NCBI GenBank assembly: GCA_964648115.1
Contig: CAZYME010000003.1
Coordinates: 62,001 to 126,000 of the forward strand
Direction of reading: 5' to 3'
Source: CAZYME01 sp964648115
GTDB taxonomy: Bacteria > Pseudomonadota > Gammaproteobacteria > Legionellales > Legionellaceae
Length of the DNA stretch: 64,000 nt
The position numbers were made by a program, and so were the translations under genes. How positions within the stretch are numbered: the stretch's first letter is position 1; every line of letters begins with the position of its first letter. Below the pieces are notes generated by a model, which was not told the origin of the DNA, made no database searches, and saw only the letters and a program-made list of their open reading frames with translations. Below are positions 8,513-17,299 of the stretch, piece by piece.

Positions 8513-9127
8513 ATGAATATACACATGCTTGAAGTTATTGATTTAGGTTTTGATTATCCAGATAAGCAAGTTTTGCACGGTATACAGTTTACTGTAAATC
8601 CCGGCTGTATTTTGCATTTACGGGGTGGGAACGGCGCTGGTAAAACGACTTTATTAAAATTATTAGCGGGTATATTGCACCCGGTACATGGGGATATTCG
8701 CTACGATGGACACTCCATAACAGAAAATATTGCCGCTTATCAGCAACATATTTGCTATGTTGGGCATAAAACAGGAGTAAGTCAGTTATTAACAGTGCGG
8801 GAAAATTGCCGTTTTGAACTGCATCGTGATCAAAGTATTTTGTCATTTGAAGAGATGATAAACCTATTTTCCTTACAAGGTTTAGAGGATGTAGGATGTA
8901 ATTTGTTATCTGTGGGGCAACGACGGCGCGTCGGTTTGCTGCGCTTACTTATGTCAAATGCACCCTTGTGGCTGTTAGACGAGCCTTTAGTTGGCTTGGA
9001 TAAAGACGCCATTTCACTTTTAATGGCATCGCTTACAAAACATCAAACCCGTGGCGGACAGATTATTTTAACCTCTCATCAAAATTTACCACTGAGACAA
9101 GAAAACTTTCAGGAGTATTGTTTGTGA
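8513..9127 (+). CDS. ccmA: CcmA, haem exporter ATP-binding subunit
   Basis: ABC-type ATPase of the CcmABCD complex, which drives release of haem-bound CcmE. The 204 residues contain Walker A GGNGAGKTT, the signature region LLSVGQRRRVGLLRL (a divergent LSxGQ) and Walker B LWLLDEPLVGLD. The first ATG at 8513 is used; a second at 8525 (MLEVIDLGF) is possible, and neither has a good ribosome binding site. It is separated from ccmC-G by about 4.5 kb and lies on the opposite strand. Confidence 0.95.
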   Translation: MNIHMLEVIDLGFDYPDKQVLHGIQFTVNPGCILHLRGGNGAGKTTLLKLLAGILHPVHGDIRYDGHSITENIAAYQQHICYVGHKTGVSQLLTVRENCRFELHRDQSILSFEEMINLFSLQGLEDVGCNLLSVGQRRRVGLLRLLMSNAPLWLLDEPLVGLDKDAISLLMASLTKHQTRGGQIILTSHQNLPLRQENFQEYCL

Positions 9128-9795
9128 TCAGTATTTTTATACGACAATTATCCAGAGAGATCCTTCTGCATTTGCGACAGCTGAAATTGATCATTAACTC
9201 CTGCTTGTTTTTTTTAATGATTATTGTTTTTTTCCCACTTACCATGACTCCTGATGCAAATTTATTACGCACGGTTGCACCAGGCTTGGTATGGATTGCT
9301 ATGCTTCTTTCCTTATTTTTATCTGCTGAACGTTTGTTCCAGCAAGATTATGATGATGGCGTGATTGAGCAATGGTTGGTGTCTGGGTATCCTATTAGTT
9401 TATTGGTAGGAGCGAAAACGTTAATTCATTGGCTACTTAACTTATTGCCTATGTTGATTTTTTGTCCTTTCTTGGCGATATTGTTCAAGCTAAATACACA
9501 TGAAACATTGATTTTAATGCTTAGTCTTATTTGTGGTACGCCCACCATTCTGCTGCTTTGTGCGTTAGCTGCAGCATTCGGTGCGGGATTTCAGCAAAAG
9601 GGGGTTCTGATGGCGCTTATTTTGTTGCCATTAACCATTCCCGTCATGATCTTTGGCAGTGGTACCCTCATCGCAGCTATGCAAGGGCTACCCGTTCAGG
9701 GTTATTTAGCATTGTTGCTTGCGATGTCTATTGTGAGTTCGACCGTATTACCGTTTGCAATAGCTGGGGTGATTAGGATTAATTTGGTGGATTAA
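9124..9795 (+). CDS. ccmB: CcmB, haem exporter permease subunit
   Basis: Six-helix inner-membrane subunit that pairs with CcmA. The 223 residues are almost wholly hydrophobic, with the conserved early segment SAERLFQQDYDDG and a later LALPL-like region. The GTG at 9124 is chosen over the TTG at 9118 because AGGAG (9111-9115) is eight bases from it and GTGA overlaps the ccmA stop. The canonical next gene, ccmC, does not follow; a REP-mutT repeat array does. Confidence 0.93.
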   Translation: MISIFIRQLSREILLHLRQLKLIINSCLFFLMIIVFFPLTMTPDANLLRTVAPGLVWIAMLLSLFLSAERLFQQDYDDGVIEQWLVSGYPISLLVGAKTLIHWLLNLLPMLIFCPFLAILFKLNTHETLILMLSLICGTPTILLLCALAAAFGAGFQQKGVLMALILLPLTIPVMIFGSGTLIAAMQGLPVQGYLALLLAMSIVSSTVLPFAIAGVIRINLVD

Positions 9796-9840
9796 ATATA
9801 CACTGAAAAAACATCCTGTTGCGAGATCACACTGGGGGGC

Positions 9841-10184
9841 CATTCCCGCATTCCGCTGCGCTCCATACGGGCTACATTGATTTAATAGCAACACTATCAA
9901 TTTTCCGCTTTATTAACTCAATAATCTCTAAATTTGCTGCAAGGCTGAATAAAAACAACATGTAGCCCGTATGGAGCGCAGCGGAATGCGGGATCACATT
10001 GATTTAATGGCAACACTATCAATTTTCCGCTTTATTAACTCAATAATCTCTAAATTTGCTGCAAGGCTGAATAAAAACAACATGTAGCCCGTATGGAGCG
10101 CAGCGGAATGCGGGATCACATTGATTTAATGGCAACACTACCAATTTTCTGCTTTATTAATTCGATAATCTCTAAATTTGCTGC
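9841..10184. repeat. Tandem array of 122-base units: REP palindrome plus mutT 3' end
   Basis: The segment beginning GCAACACTA occurs three times at a 122-base period (about 9889, 10011, 10133) and again at 10288 beyond the N gap, where it is the true 3' part of mutT. Between copies lies a REP, GTAGCCCGTATGGAGCGCAG..., in the same orientation at about 9962 and 10084 and inverted at 9841-9875. So the tail of mutT was duplicated together with the adjoining REP. The two left copies share differences from the mutT copy (TATCAATTTTCCGC versus TACCAATTTTCTGC), so the duplication is not recent. The 376-base gap between ccmB and mutT holds nothing else. Confidence 0.88.
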
Positions 10185-10284
10185 NNNNNNNNNNNNNNNN
10201 NNNNNNNNNNNNNNNNNNNNNNNNNNNNNNNNNNNNNNNNNNNNNNNNNNNNNNNNNNNNNNNNNNNNNNNNNNNNNNNNNNNN
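10185..10284. other. Assembly gap (100 N)
   Basis: Exactly 100 N, a standard placeholder length. The 55 bases left of the gap (10130-10184) are identical to the 55 bases right of it (10285-10339), so the contigs probably overlap here and there may be no missing sequence. Confidence 0.95.
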
Positions 10285-10681
10285 TGGCAACACTACCAAT
10301 TTTCTGCTTTATTAATTCGATAATCTCTAAATTTGCTGCGGGAAATTGGAAGTTTCTAAGGTTTGTAATATCCACCCAACGCAAATCCATCTGCGCCTCG
10401 CGGCGGACTGCTTCGCCTCGATATTCATAGACGTGATAAATCAATAATGAGATAAGCTTCTCGTCATAGGTATGGCATACTTCACCCAAATAACGATATG
10501 CCACAACATCAATACCTACCTCTTCTTTAATTTCTCTAACCAAAGCCGCGGTAGCCAGCTCTTCATTTTCTAATTTACCCCCCGGAAATTCCCACATACC
10601 TCCATGAGAAGTCTGTAAAGAACGCCGGGTAATCAGGATACGTTGGCTTGCATCAGTAATGATTGCAACGGCAACCCTCAT
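10285..10681 (-). CDS. mutT: MutT/Nudix hydrolase (8-oxo-dGTP diphosphatase), 3' end in gap
   Basis: Removes oxidised guanine nucleotides from the precursor pool. The Nudix box is intact: GGKLENEEL followed by REIKEEVGI matches Gx5Ex7REUxEExGU. The N-terminus MRVAVAIITDASQRILITRR and the 130-odd visible residues fit MutT. The ATG at 10681 overlaps the secA stop by four bases, the usual secA-mutT order. The frame enters the N gap. If the flanks are merged, the protein would end SVAIKSM with its stop at 10116-10118, inside the REP. Confidence 0.92.
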
Positions 10682-13368
10682 GCAAGACTTCCGTGACAGC
10701 TTTTAAATTTCTTGCCAGAACCACAAGGGCATGGATCGTTGCGCCCTACTTTGTTTTCATTACGTTTGAATGTCGTGACAACGTCATCATCTTCCATTTG
10801 GGTTTCGTCAGCATGAATAAATTGCATTTTTTGTGCTTGCTCTGCCCGTCGTTGCTCTTCAATAGCGCCTATATCTTCCTCGGTTTTAATTTCTACTGAA
10901 CCCAACATACGAATGATGTCGTATTTTAAATTGTCCAACATGCTAGAAAATAAGGTAAACGCTTCACGCTTGTATTCTTGCTTTGGATCTTTTTGGGCAT
11001 AGCCACGCAAGTGAATACCTTGTCGTAAATAATCCATCGCGGCTAAATGCTCGCGCCAATGATTATCCATCGTTTGTAGAATCACTGATTTTTCAAATTG
11101 CGCTAAAACTTCTCGACCAATTTGCTGCTCTTTTTCTTTATACTGTTCAGCGCTCAAGGCAACAATTTTTTCCTTGATTTGGGTGGGCTGAATAGCATGG
11201 TCTTTATCAATCCACTGCTTAACAGGCACTTTCAATTTAAAGTCATCTGCCAAAACCTGCATAAGTGTGCTTATTTCCCATTGGTCCTCTAAACTTTCTG
11301 CAGGGATATAACTCTCAACCAATGCACCCATTACATCCTCACGCATAGCCTGCACAGGCTCCAATGGATCAACCATTTCCATAATAGCTGCACGTTGCGA
11401 GTAAATAACTTTGCGTTGTTCATTTGCCACATTGTCATAATCCAGCAGTTGTTTACGCACATCAAAATGGTGCCCTTCCAACTTACGCTGAGCATTTTCA
11501 ATCGCTTTTGTTACTAAACTATGCTCGATTGGCTCGCCAGGCTTCATCCCTAAACGACGCATCATCGATGCCACCCGCTCAGATGCAAAAATACGCATCA
11601 GATTATCATCTAGCGACAAGTAAAACCGGCTGCTACCAGCATCACCCTGTCTACCCGCACGGCCACGCAGCTGATTATCAATACGCCTAGACTCATGACG
11701 CTCGGAGCCAACAATACGCAACCCACCTGCAGCAAGCACTACATCATGGCGCTTCTGCCATTCGTCTTTTACAGCCTTACGATCGGCATCGCTTGCATCT
11801 TGAGGCAATTTGGCAAGCTCTGCAGCTAAGCTACCACCCAGCACAATGTCTGTTCCTCGTCCTGCCATATTGGTAGCAATCGTAACCACACCTGGCCGAC
11901 CAGCTTCAGCGATAATTTGAGCCTCTTTTTCATGGAATTTAGCATTTAACACTTGATGCTTAATCCCCACTTTTTTCAATAAATCACTTAATAATTCAGA
12001 GGATTCAATTGAGGCTGTTCCTACTAACACCGGTTGATTACGCGCCACACAATCACGCACATCTTCTATAATCGCTTGGTATTTGTCTTGTTGAGCTAGA
12101 TAAACCAAATCAGGCTCATCAGAACGACTCATCTTTTGGTTGGTTGGAATAACGACTACTTCAAGGTTATAAATTTGCTGAAATTCATATGCTTCAGTAT
12201 CAGCCGTACCTGTCATACCTGATAGTTTGTTATATAAACGGAAAAAATTCTGGAAAGTAATAGAGGCCAAGGTTTGATTTTCATTTTGAATAGACACGAG
12301 CTCTTTGGCTTCAACCGCTTGGTGCAAGCCTTCTGACCAACGCCGCCCTGGCATAGTACGTCCAGTGTGCTCATCTACAATAACAACTTGGTTATTTTGA
12401 ACGATATAGTCTACATCTCGGTGAAACATAGCGTGTGCTTTCAATGCGGCGTTAACATGGTGCATTAACATAATATTGCTAGCATGGTAGAGGCTTTCAC
12501 CTGGATCTAACAAACCTTCTTTCGTAAGGAGTTCTTCAACATGTTGATGCCCTGCTTCTGTTAAGTGCGCCTGCTTTTGTTTTTCATCGATGGTGTAATC
12601 GCCATTATCACCTTCTTCTTTCTGCATTTTTAACTGTGGCATTAACAGATTAATTTTAATATAAAGAGCAGAGCTGTCTTCAGCAGCACCTGAAATAATA
12701 AGAGGAGTACGGGCTTCATCGATCAAAATAGAATCCACTTCATCGACAATAGCAAAATTTAATTCACGCTGTACTTTATCCCCAATACTAAAAGCCATGT
12801 TATCGCGCAAATAATCGAAACCAAATTCGTTGTTTGTACCGTAGAGAATATCTGCTTGGTATGCTGCTTGTTTATCTTTGTGCGGCATGTCAGGGAAAAT
12901 CACACCAACCGTTAACCCTAAAAATTCAAAAATAGGCTTCATCCATTGGCTATCTCGACGCGCTAAATAATCATTAACCGTCACAACATGGACGCCTTGG
13001 CCACTGATTGCATTAAGATAAGCAGGCAACGTCGCTACCAGTGTTTTACCTTCCCCGGTACGCATTTCTGCAATATTGCCTTCATGCAACACCATGCCAC
13101 CAATTAACTGCACATCAAAATGGCGTAAACCCAGAGTACGGACAGATACCTCGCGTACTAATGCAAACGCCTCGGCTAATAACTCATCCAGTGTTTCCCC
13201 TGCAGTAAACCGCGCTTTATATTCAGCTGTTTTCGCAGCCAATTGCGCGTCCGTGAGGGCTTGCATCTGCGATTCAAAAGCATTAATAGCCAGTACTGAT
13301 TTTTCCATGCGCCGCAAAGTCCGCTCATTGCGGCTCCCAAACATTTTTTTCATTAACGTATTTAACAT
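10678..13368 (-). CDS. secA: SecA, preprotein translocase ATPase
   Basis: Motor that pushes unfolded preproteins through SecYEG. The start at 13368 (MLNTLMKKMFGSRNERTLRRM) matches other SecA N-termini; the open frame extends 57 codons further but that part has no family match. This gives 896 residues, near the E. coli length of 901. Visible motifs are Walker A MRTGEGKTLVA, the DEVDSILIDEAR box, MAGRGTDIVLGG and GRAGRQGDAGSS. The C-terminal zinc/SecB-binding motif NDPCPCGSGKKFKSCHG is complete. GAGAGG lies about ten bases upstream of the start. Confidence 0.98.
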   Translation of the reverse strand: MLNTLMKKMFGSRNERTLRRMEKSVLAINAFESQMQALTDAQLAAKTAEYKARFTAGETLDELLAEAFALVREVSVRTLGLRHFDVQLIGGMVLHEGNIAEMRTGEGKTLVATLPAYLNAISGQGVHVVTVNDYLARRDSQWMKPIFEFLGLTVGVIFPDMPHKDKQAAYQADILYGTNNEFGFDYLRDNMAFSIGDKVQRELNFAIVDEVDSILIDEARTPLIISGAAEDSSALYIKINLLMPQLKMQKEEGDNGDYTIDEKQKQAHLTEAGHQHVEELLTKEGLLDPGESLYHASNIMLMHHVNAALKAHAMFHRDVDYIVQNNQVVIVDEHTGRTMPGRRWSEGLHQAVEAKELVSIQNENQTLASITFQNFFRLYNKLSGMTGTADTEAYEFQQIYNLEVVVIPTNQKMSRSDEPDLVYLAQQDKYQAIIEDVRDCVARNQPVLVGTASIESSELLSDLLKKVGIKHQVLNAKFHEKEAQIIAEAGRPGVVTIATNMAGRGTDIVLGGSLAAELAKLPQDASDADRKAVKDEWQKRHDVVLAAGGLRIVGSERHESRRIDNQLRGRAGRQGDAGSSRFYLSLDDNLMRIFASERVASMMRRLGMKPGEPIEHSLVTKAIENAQRKLEGHHFDVRKQLLDYDNVANEQRKVIYSQRAAIMEMVDPLEPVQAMREDVMGALVESYIPAESLEDQWEISTLMQVLADDFKLKVPVKQWIDKDHAIQPTQIKEKIVALSAEQYKEKEQQIGREVLAQFEKSVILQTMDNHWREHLAAMDYLRQGIHLRGYAQKDPKQEYKREAFTLFSSMLDNLKYDIIRMLGSVEIKTEEDIGAIEEQRRAEQAQKMQFIHADETQMEDDDVVTTFKRNENKVGRNDPCPCGSGKKFKSCHGSLA

Positions 13369-13553
13369 GGCTTGGGAAATCCTCTCTAGAATTCTATGCT
13401 TCGCAGAAGCGTAAGTTTCAAAACCGACTAATTTACTAGAATTTGAGAATAAATGCCATGAGTAGGGTAATTGATTGCTATTCCTAAAATAAAAGTAGGT
13501 TGGCGCCCTTGGACCAACAACTGCGCGAAGCGCCACCAAACAAGATATCTCAT

Positions 13554-15104
13554 TCAGGATTTCATGTGGTTTGGAAAAGCGCTAGTTGGTGGGACAACCA
13601 TTAAGGTAAACATACTCAATTGCTCTCGGTATTTATTACTCAACGGTAATTTAATACACCGATAATCCGTACCTGAAACCTGCTTTTTTAAGCGCAAGTT
13701 ATTAGCTAAATCACACCCTTTAATAACCAACATTATCCCATGTTTTTTTACTTCCATTTCCTTTAACCATGGGCTATGTTGCCACGAATACGCCTCGAAT
13801 ATTAATGGCTTGGTCGGTAGATACGCCGCAAGATAATAATCAATATATTCCTCACCTCCAACATATCTAAGAGGCTGATTGGTAAATGTTTGCCAATATT
13901 GAGCGGCGTATTCAGCTAATGCATAACCTGGATAATTAGTGCGAGACATCCTCTCGGAAAAATAATTAGCGGCTGTATAAATAAGTAGCGTGGACAAGTG
14001 AAAAATTAAAGCCATCAAAATTAATGGACGCAGAAAAGAAGATCTGCTCTTTAACCGGGAATAAGACATGATTGCGGGTAAAGTAAATGAAAAAAGTGGA
14101 TAACCCCATTCCGTTATAATTCTTAAACCTAAAATAAAAGAAAGCACAATCACCAAACATAAAGGGGCAATACCAAGGTAAATTAAATAATTAAACCTAA
14201 CGTTATCCGCGTTATAGGCTCGCTGAACAATTTGTTTGTTTTTAACAAATATTCCTAAGAATAGGATGGCAGGCAAAACATGGCCCAACTGATCAAATAA
14301 AGCCATTAATGGTTGATATAGGTGAAGATAGAAAAAACTATCCGGCTTCGTACCATCGACTATTGCAAACATGAATTTCCACGTTAAAAATCCATGTTTA
14401 GCGACAGATATGAAGTGTGGTGCCAACAAGGCCAGAGAGACTATAAAAGCTATTGTTATCTTAAAAACAAACTTATATTCAAAATGCCAAAATAAATACA
14501 ATAAGAGAAGTAAAATAATTAAAAGAGACTCATATTTTGCTAGCAGCGAGGCCGCTGTCACAACTGCTAAAAATAACCAATCCTTAATACGATTATCCCG
14601 CAAACAACTATCAAAAAAATAACAAACCATCACCCAGAACGGCAACATTATGGTATTTTGATTAAACTGAAGAGCAAAATTAGTCAAATAAAACATTGAA
14701 CAGGACGTAAGAACACAAGCCGCAGCAGCACTTACAATATCTAAATAACGTTTTGATAGTTTATAAATAAACAATAAACTTATTGACAAGCAAAGCACAT
14801 TACTACTGAAGGTTGCGATTTCATTGTTATCAAAGATAAGACTCATAAAACTCAAAAGCCAGGTACCTAAAGGTGGATGGCGATTGTAGCTCCATAACCA
14901 CAGATGACCCCATGCAAGATTTTGAGCAGAATCAGGTAAAATTGTTTGATACCACAGGAGTGGTATAACTGAATAAATAAGGACAAATCCCATGATAAAT
15001 AAACCAACTAATACATTGGGATTAGCCAAGAGAAGGTTCTTTTGTTTGGTTTTTAATGTGGCGATTGGACTAAATAGAAAACTATACAAACTCACACCTC
15101 TCAC
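13554..15104 (-). CDS. Membrane glycosyltransferase, GT39/ArnT-like
   Basis: Polytopic membrane protein of 516 residues resembling the dolichyl-phosphate-mannose mannosyltransferase/ArnT superfamily, which moves a sugar from a polyprenyl carrier to lipid A, protein or other acceptors. The first periplasmic loop carries an acidic motif followed by a conserved segment, LPDSAQNLAWGHLWLWSYNRHPPLGTWLL, of which the NRHPPLG part is the recognisable core. About ten hydrophobic segments follow, then a soluble C-terminal domain. The start is uncertain: GTG at 15104 or a TTG about 15 bases further in, which has AGAGG in front of it. Donor and acceptor cannot be read from the sequence. Confidence 0.78.
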   Translation of the reverse strand: MRGVSLYSFLFSPIATLKTKQKNLLLANPNVLVGLFIMGFVLIYSVIPLLWYQTILPDSAQNLAWGHLWLWSYNRHPPLGTWLLSFMSLIFDNNEIATFSSNVLCLSISLLFIYKLSKRYLDIVSAAAACVLTSCSMFYLTNFALQFNQNTIMLPFWVMVCYFFDSCLRDNRIKDWLFLAVVTAASLLAKYESLLIILLLLLYLFWHFEYKFVFKITIAFIVSLALLAPHFISVAKHGFLTWKFMFAIVDGTKPDSFFYLHLYQPLMALFDQLGHVLPAILFLGIFVKNKQIVQRAYNADNVRFNYLIYLGIAPLCLVIVLSFILGLRIITEWGYPLFSFTLPAIMSYSRLKSRSSFLRPLILMALIFHLSTLLIYTAANYFSERMSRTNYPGYALAEYAAQYWQTFTNQPLRYVGGEEYIDYYLAAYLPTKPLIFEAYSWQHSPWLKEMEVKKHGIMLVIKGCDLANNLRLKKQVSGTDYRCIKLPLSNKYREQLSMFTLMVVPPTSAFPNHMKS

Positions 15105-15230
15105 ATGTTTTTTTGGCGAATTAGGCCCTTTCCAAGCATGCGAGATTATACAACAACTCCCATAACCAAAGGCAAATTAAAACGAAGGGTGGCGCGGAAG
15201 GGAAGGCTTCTGAGACACCAGGGCCGGCTT

Positions 15231-16199
15231 TCAGGTTTCGGTTAAAAAGGAGCCTATCTCTCCAAGACTCCCCTTTGATTGCTGAACATCCATCAATTGA
15301 TTTTTCCAATGCCGCGCCCCTGGCAACCCATGTGCAAGACCAAAAATGGGTTTCAATAATAAACTCAGGGGCACGCCATTTTGTTGCATTGGCTGCGCGT
15401 AATCAATGTATTTTTCTAAAATAATTGAGCGTTTTGGTAAGGGAATGTCTGGGTATAGCGCGTGATGAATCATTGCAATAGCATAAGGATTTTGACAAGC
15501 CAATCTACCCAGCATCACTCCATCAACTTGCTTCAGATGCTCCTGAATATCCTCAAGTTCGTTGATACCACCGTTTATTACAACTGGAATAGAAGATAAC
15601 TCATGTTTGATTCTATACACATAATCATAATGTAATGGAGGAATGGTTCGGTTTTGCTTTGGATTTAACCCATGAAGCCATGCTTTGCGTGCATGGACAA
15701 TGACTTTATCGCAGCCAGCATCCACCAATTTATGAATAAATCCCGCAAAAAATTCAAAGCTATCCTGTGTATCAATACCTATGCGTGTTTTAGCCGTTAC
15801 TGGAATACTAACTGCATGTTTCATCGCTTTAATACACTCAGCAACATGGTCTGGTTCAGCCATTAAACAAGCACCAAAACGCCCCGCTTGCACGCGATCG
15901 CTTGGACAACCCAGATTTAAATTTATCTCAGCAAAGCCATGCTGCTCCGCAATTTGCGCGCAATCAACTAACGCTTTTATATCAGCCCCTCCCAATTGCA
16001 ATGCTAATGGTTGCTCCATTGGATGAAAATTGAGCGCTCGCGCTGGGTTATTTACAATAGCCCCTGATGTTTGCATATCGGTATACAAAAGTGCCTGCGG
16101 TGCTAACATACGCATCAACACACGAAAATGCGTATACGTCCAATCAATCATTGGAGCGATTGCAATTGGAGAAATTAATGCAGCGGATTGGGAGTACAC
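15231..16199 (-). CDS. dusA: DusA, tRNA-dihydrouridine(20/20a) synthase
   Basis: FMN-dependent reductase that makes dihydrouridine in the D-loop of tRNA. The 322 residues show PMIDWTYTHFR at the N-terminus (DusA type), NLNLGCPSDRVQAGRFGACLM with the catalytic cysteine, VTAKTRIG, VHARKAWLHGLNPKQNR and NGGI. The DusA-specific C-terminus LPGARHWKNQL is also present. The start is a GTG at 16199 with only a weak GAGA upstream. It is divergent from hemF. Confidence 0.95.
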   Translation of the reverse strand: MYSQSAALISPIAIAPMIDWTYTHFRVLMRMLAPQALLYTDMQTSGAIVNNPARALNFHPMEQPLALQLGGADIKALVDCAQIAEQHGFAEINLNLGCPSDRVQAGRFGACLMAEPDHVAECIKAMKHAVSIPVTAKTRIGIDTQDSFEFFAGFIHKLVDAGCDKVIVHARKAWLHGLNPKQNRTIPPLHYDYVYRIKHELSSIPVVINGGINELEDIQEHLKQVDGVMLGRLACQNPYAIAMIHHALYPDIPLPKRSIILEKYIDYAQPMQQNGVPLSLLLKPIFGLAHGLPGARHWKNQLMDVQQSKGSLGEIGSFLTET

Positions 16200-16275
16200 G
16201 AAAGACTGTCTCTAAGCTAAAAAGAGGTTATTATACGTCATTTTCAGTATTCTTCGAAATTTGAGAGTAAAAACC

Positions 16276-17220
16276 ATGAACAACAAGAGTGCTTCTTTAC
16301 CAGAAAATGCTATTCAATTAGTTAAAACATATCTTTTACAATTGCAAAATAACATTTGCACTGAGCTAGAAGCGCTTGATGGGAAAGCACATTTTATTGA
16401 GGACGCATGGGATAGGCCCGAAGGTGGCGGTGGCATTACGCGAGTTATTGCTAATGGAGGCGTGTTTGCTAAAGCTGGGGTTAATTTTTCGCACGTTACA
16501 GGCAAGCAACTTCCTCCTTCAGCTAGCGCACATCGCCCAGAGCTAGCAGGACGCCAATTTAGTGCTTTGGGTGTATCGCTAGTCATTCACCCAGATAATC
16601 CTTATGTTCCTACCGCTCATGCTAACGTGCGCTTTTTTATTGCAGAAAAAGAACACACTCTACCCGTCTGGTGGTTTGGCGGCGGTTTTGATTTAACTCC
16701 CTACTATGGGTTTCGCGAAGATTGTAAGCACTGGCACCAAATGGCATTCAATGCATGTAATCCTTTTGGCGAAGCTATTTACCCACGATTCAAAGCATGG
16801 TGCGATGATTATTTTTTTATTAAACATAGGCAAGAAGCACGCGGCATTGGTGGGCTATTTTTTGATGACTACAATGAACAGGATTTTAACCACAGCTTTG
16901 GATTAATGCGCAGTATTGGGGATCATTTCATTAAAGCCTATGCGCCCATTGTGGCACGCAGAAAATCACTCTCGTTTGGCCCTCGTGAGAAAAACTTTCA
17001 ATTATACCGCCGCGGCCGCTACGTTGAGTTTAATTTAGTCTACGACCGAGGCACGCTCTTTGGCTTGCAATCCGGTGGTCGCACCGAATCTATCTTGGTA
17101 TCACTACCCCCTGAAGTTCACTGGCAATACAATTGGCACCCTGAGGACAACAGTGCTGAAGCCCAGCTTTACACAGATTTTTTGCCAGCACAGGACTGGC
17201 TGGATCATAATTTAACCTAG
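16276..17220 (+). CDS. hemF: HemF, oxygen-dependent coproporphyrinogen III oxidase
   Basis: Decarboxylates coproporphyrinogen III to protoporphyrinogen IX using O2, in haem synthesis. The 314 residues carry the signatures FAKAGVNFSHVTG, NVRFF, WWFGGGFDLTPYYGF and KHRQEARGIGGLFFDDYNE, and the end is complete. The ATG at 16276 with GAGAG eight bases before it is preferred to the TTG at 16261. The product links to the cytochrome c maturation genes in this window through haem supply. Confidence 0.97.
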   Translation: MNNKSASLPENAIQLVKTYLLQLQNNICTELEALDGKAHFIEDAWDRPEGGGGITRVIANGGVFAKAGVNFSHVTGKQLPPSASAHRPELAGRQFSALGVSLVIHPDNPYVPTAHANVRFFIAEKEHTLPVWWFGGGFDLTPYYGFREDCKHWHQMAFNACNPFGEAIYPRFKAWCDDYFFIKHRQEARGIGGLFFDDYNEQDFNHSFGLMRSIGDHFIKAYAPIVARRKSLSFGPREKNFQLYRRGRYVEFNLVYDRGTLFGLQSGGRTESILVSLPPEVHWQYNWHPEDNSAEAQLYTDFLPAQDWLDHNLT

Positions 17221-17231
17221 CAGGTGATAAT

Positions 17232-17260
17232 TTGATTACACTAGAAATAATGCGTACAAT
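17232..17260 (+). promoter_or_regulatory. Candidate sigma-70 promoter for the gene at 17300
   Basis: TTGATT (17232-17237), a 17-base spacer and TACAAT (17255-17260), with the start codon 40 bases downstream. The spacing is ideal and the hexamers match the consensus at four of six and five of six positions. Confidence 0.6.
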
Positions 17261-17299
17261 ATCGACAAAATAAAAACTCATTTATTTCTGGAGAGCGCA

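Noticed and set aside
9841..10339. CRISPR-like regular repeats
   Set aside because: The period of 122 bases consists of a mutT fragment and a REP, with no unique spacers.
13076..13414. 112-codon plus-strand frame opposite secA
   Set aside because: It is a shadow of the SecA coding sequence.
13369..13539. 57-codon N-terminal extension of SecA
   Set aside because: The extension has no family match, and the ATG at 13368 opens the standard SecA N-terminus.
15121..15309. 62-codon minus-strand frame overlapping the end of dusA
   Set aside because: It overlaps dusA in another frame and has no ribosome binding site or recognisable domain.
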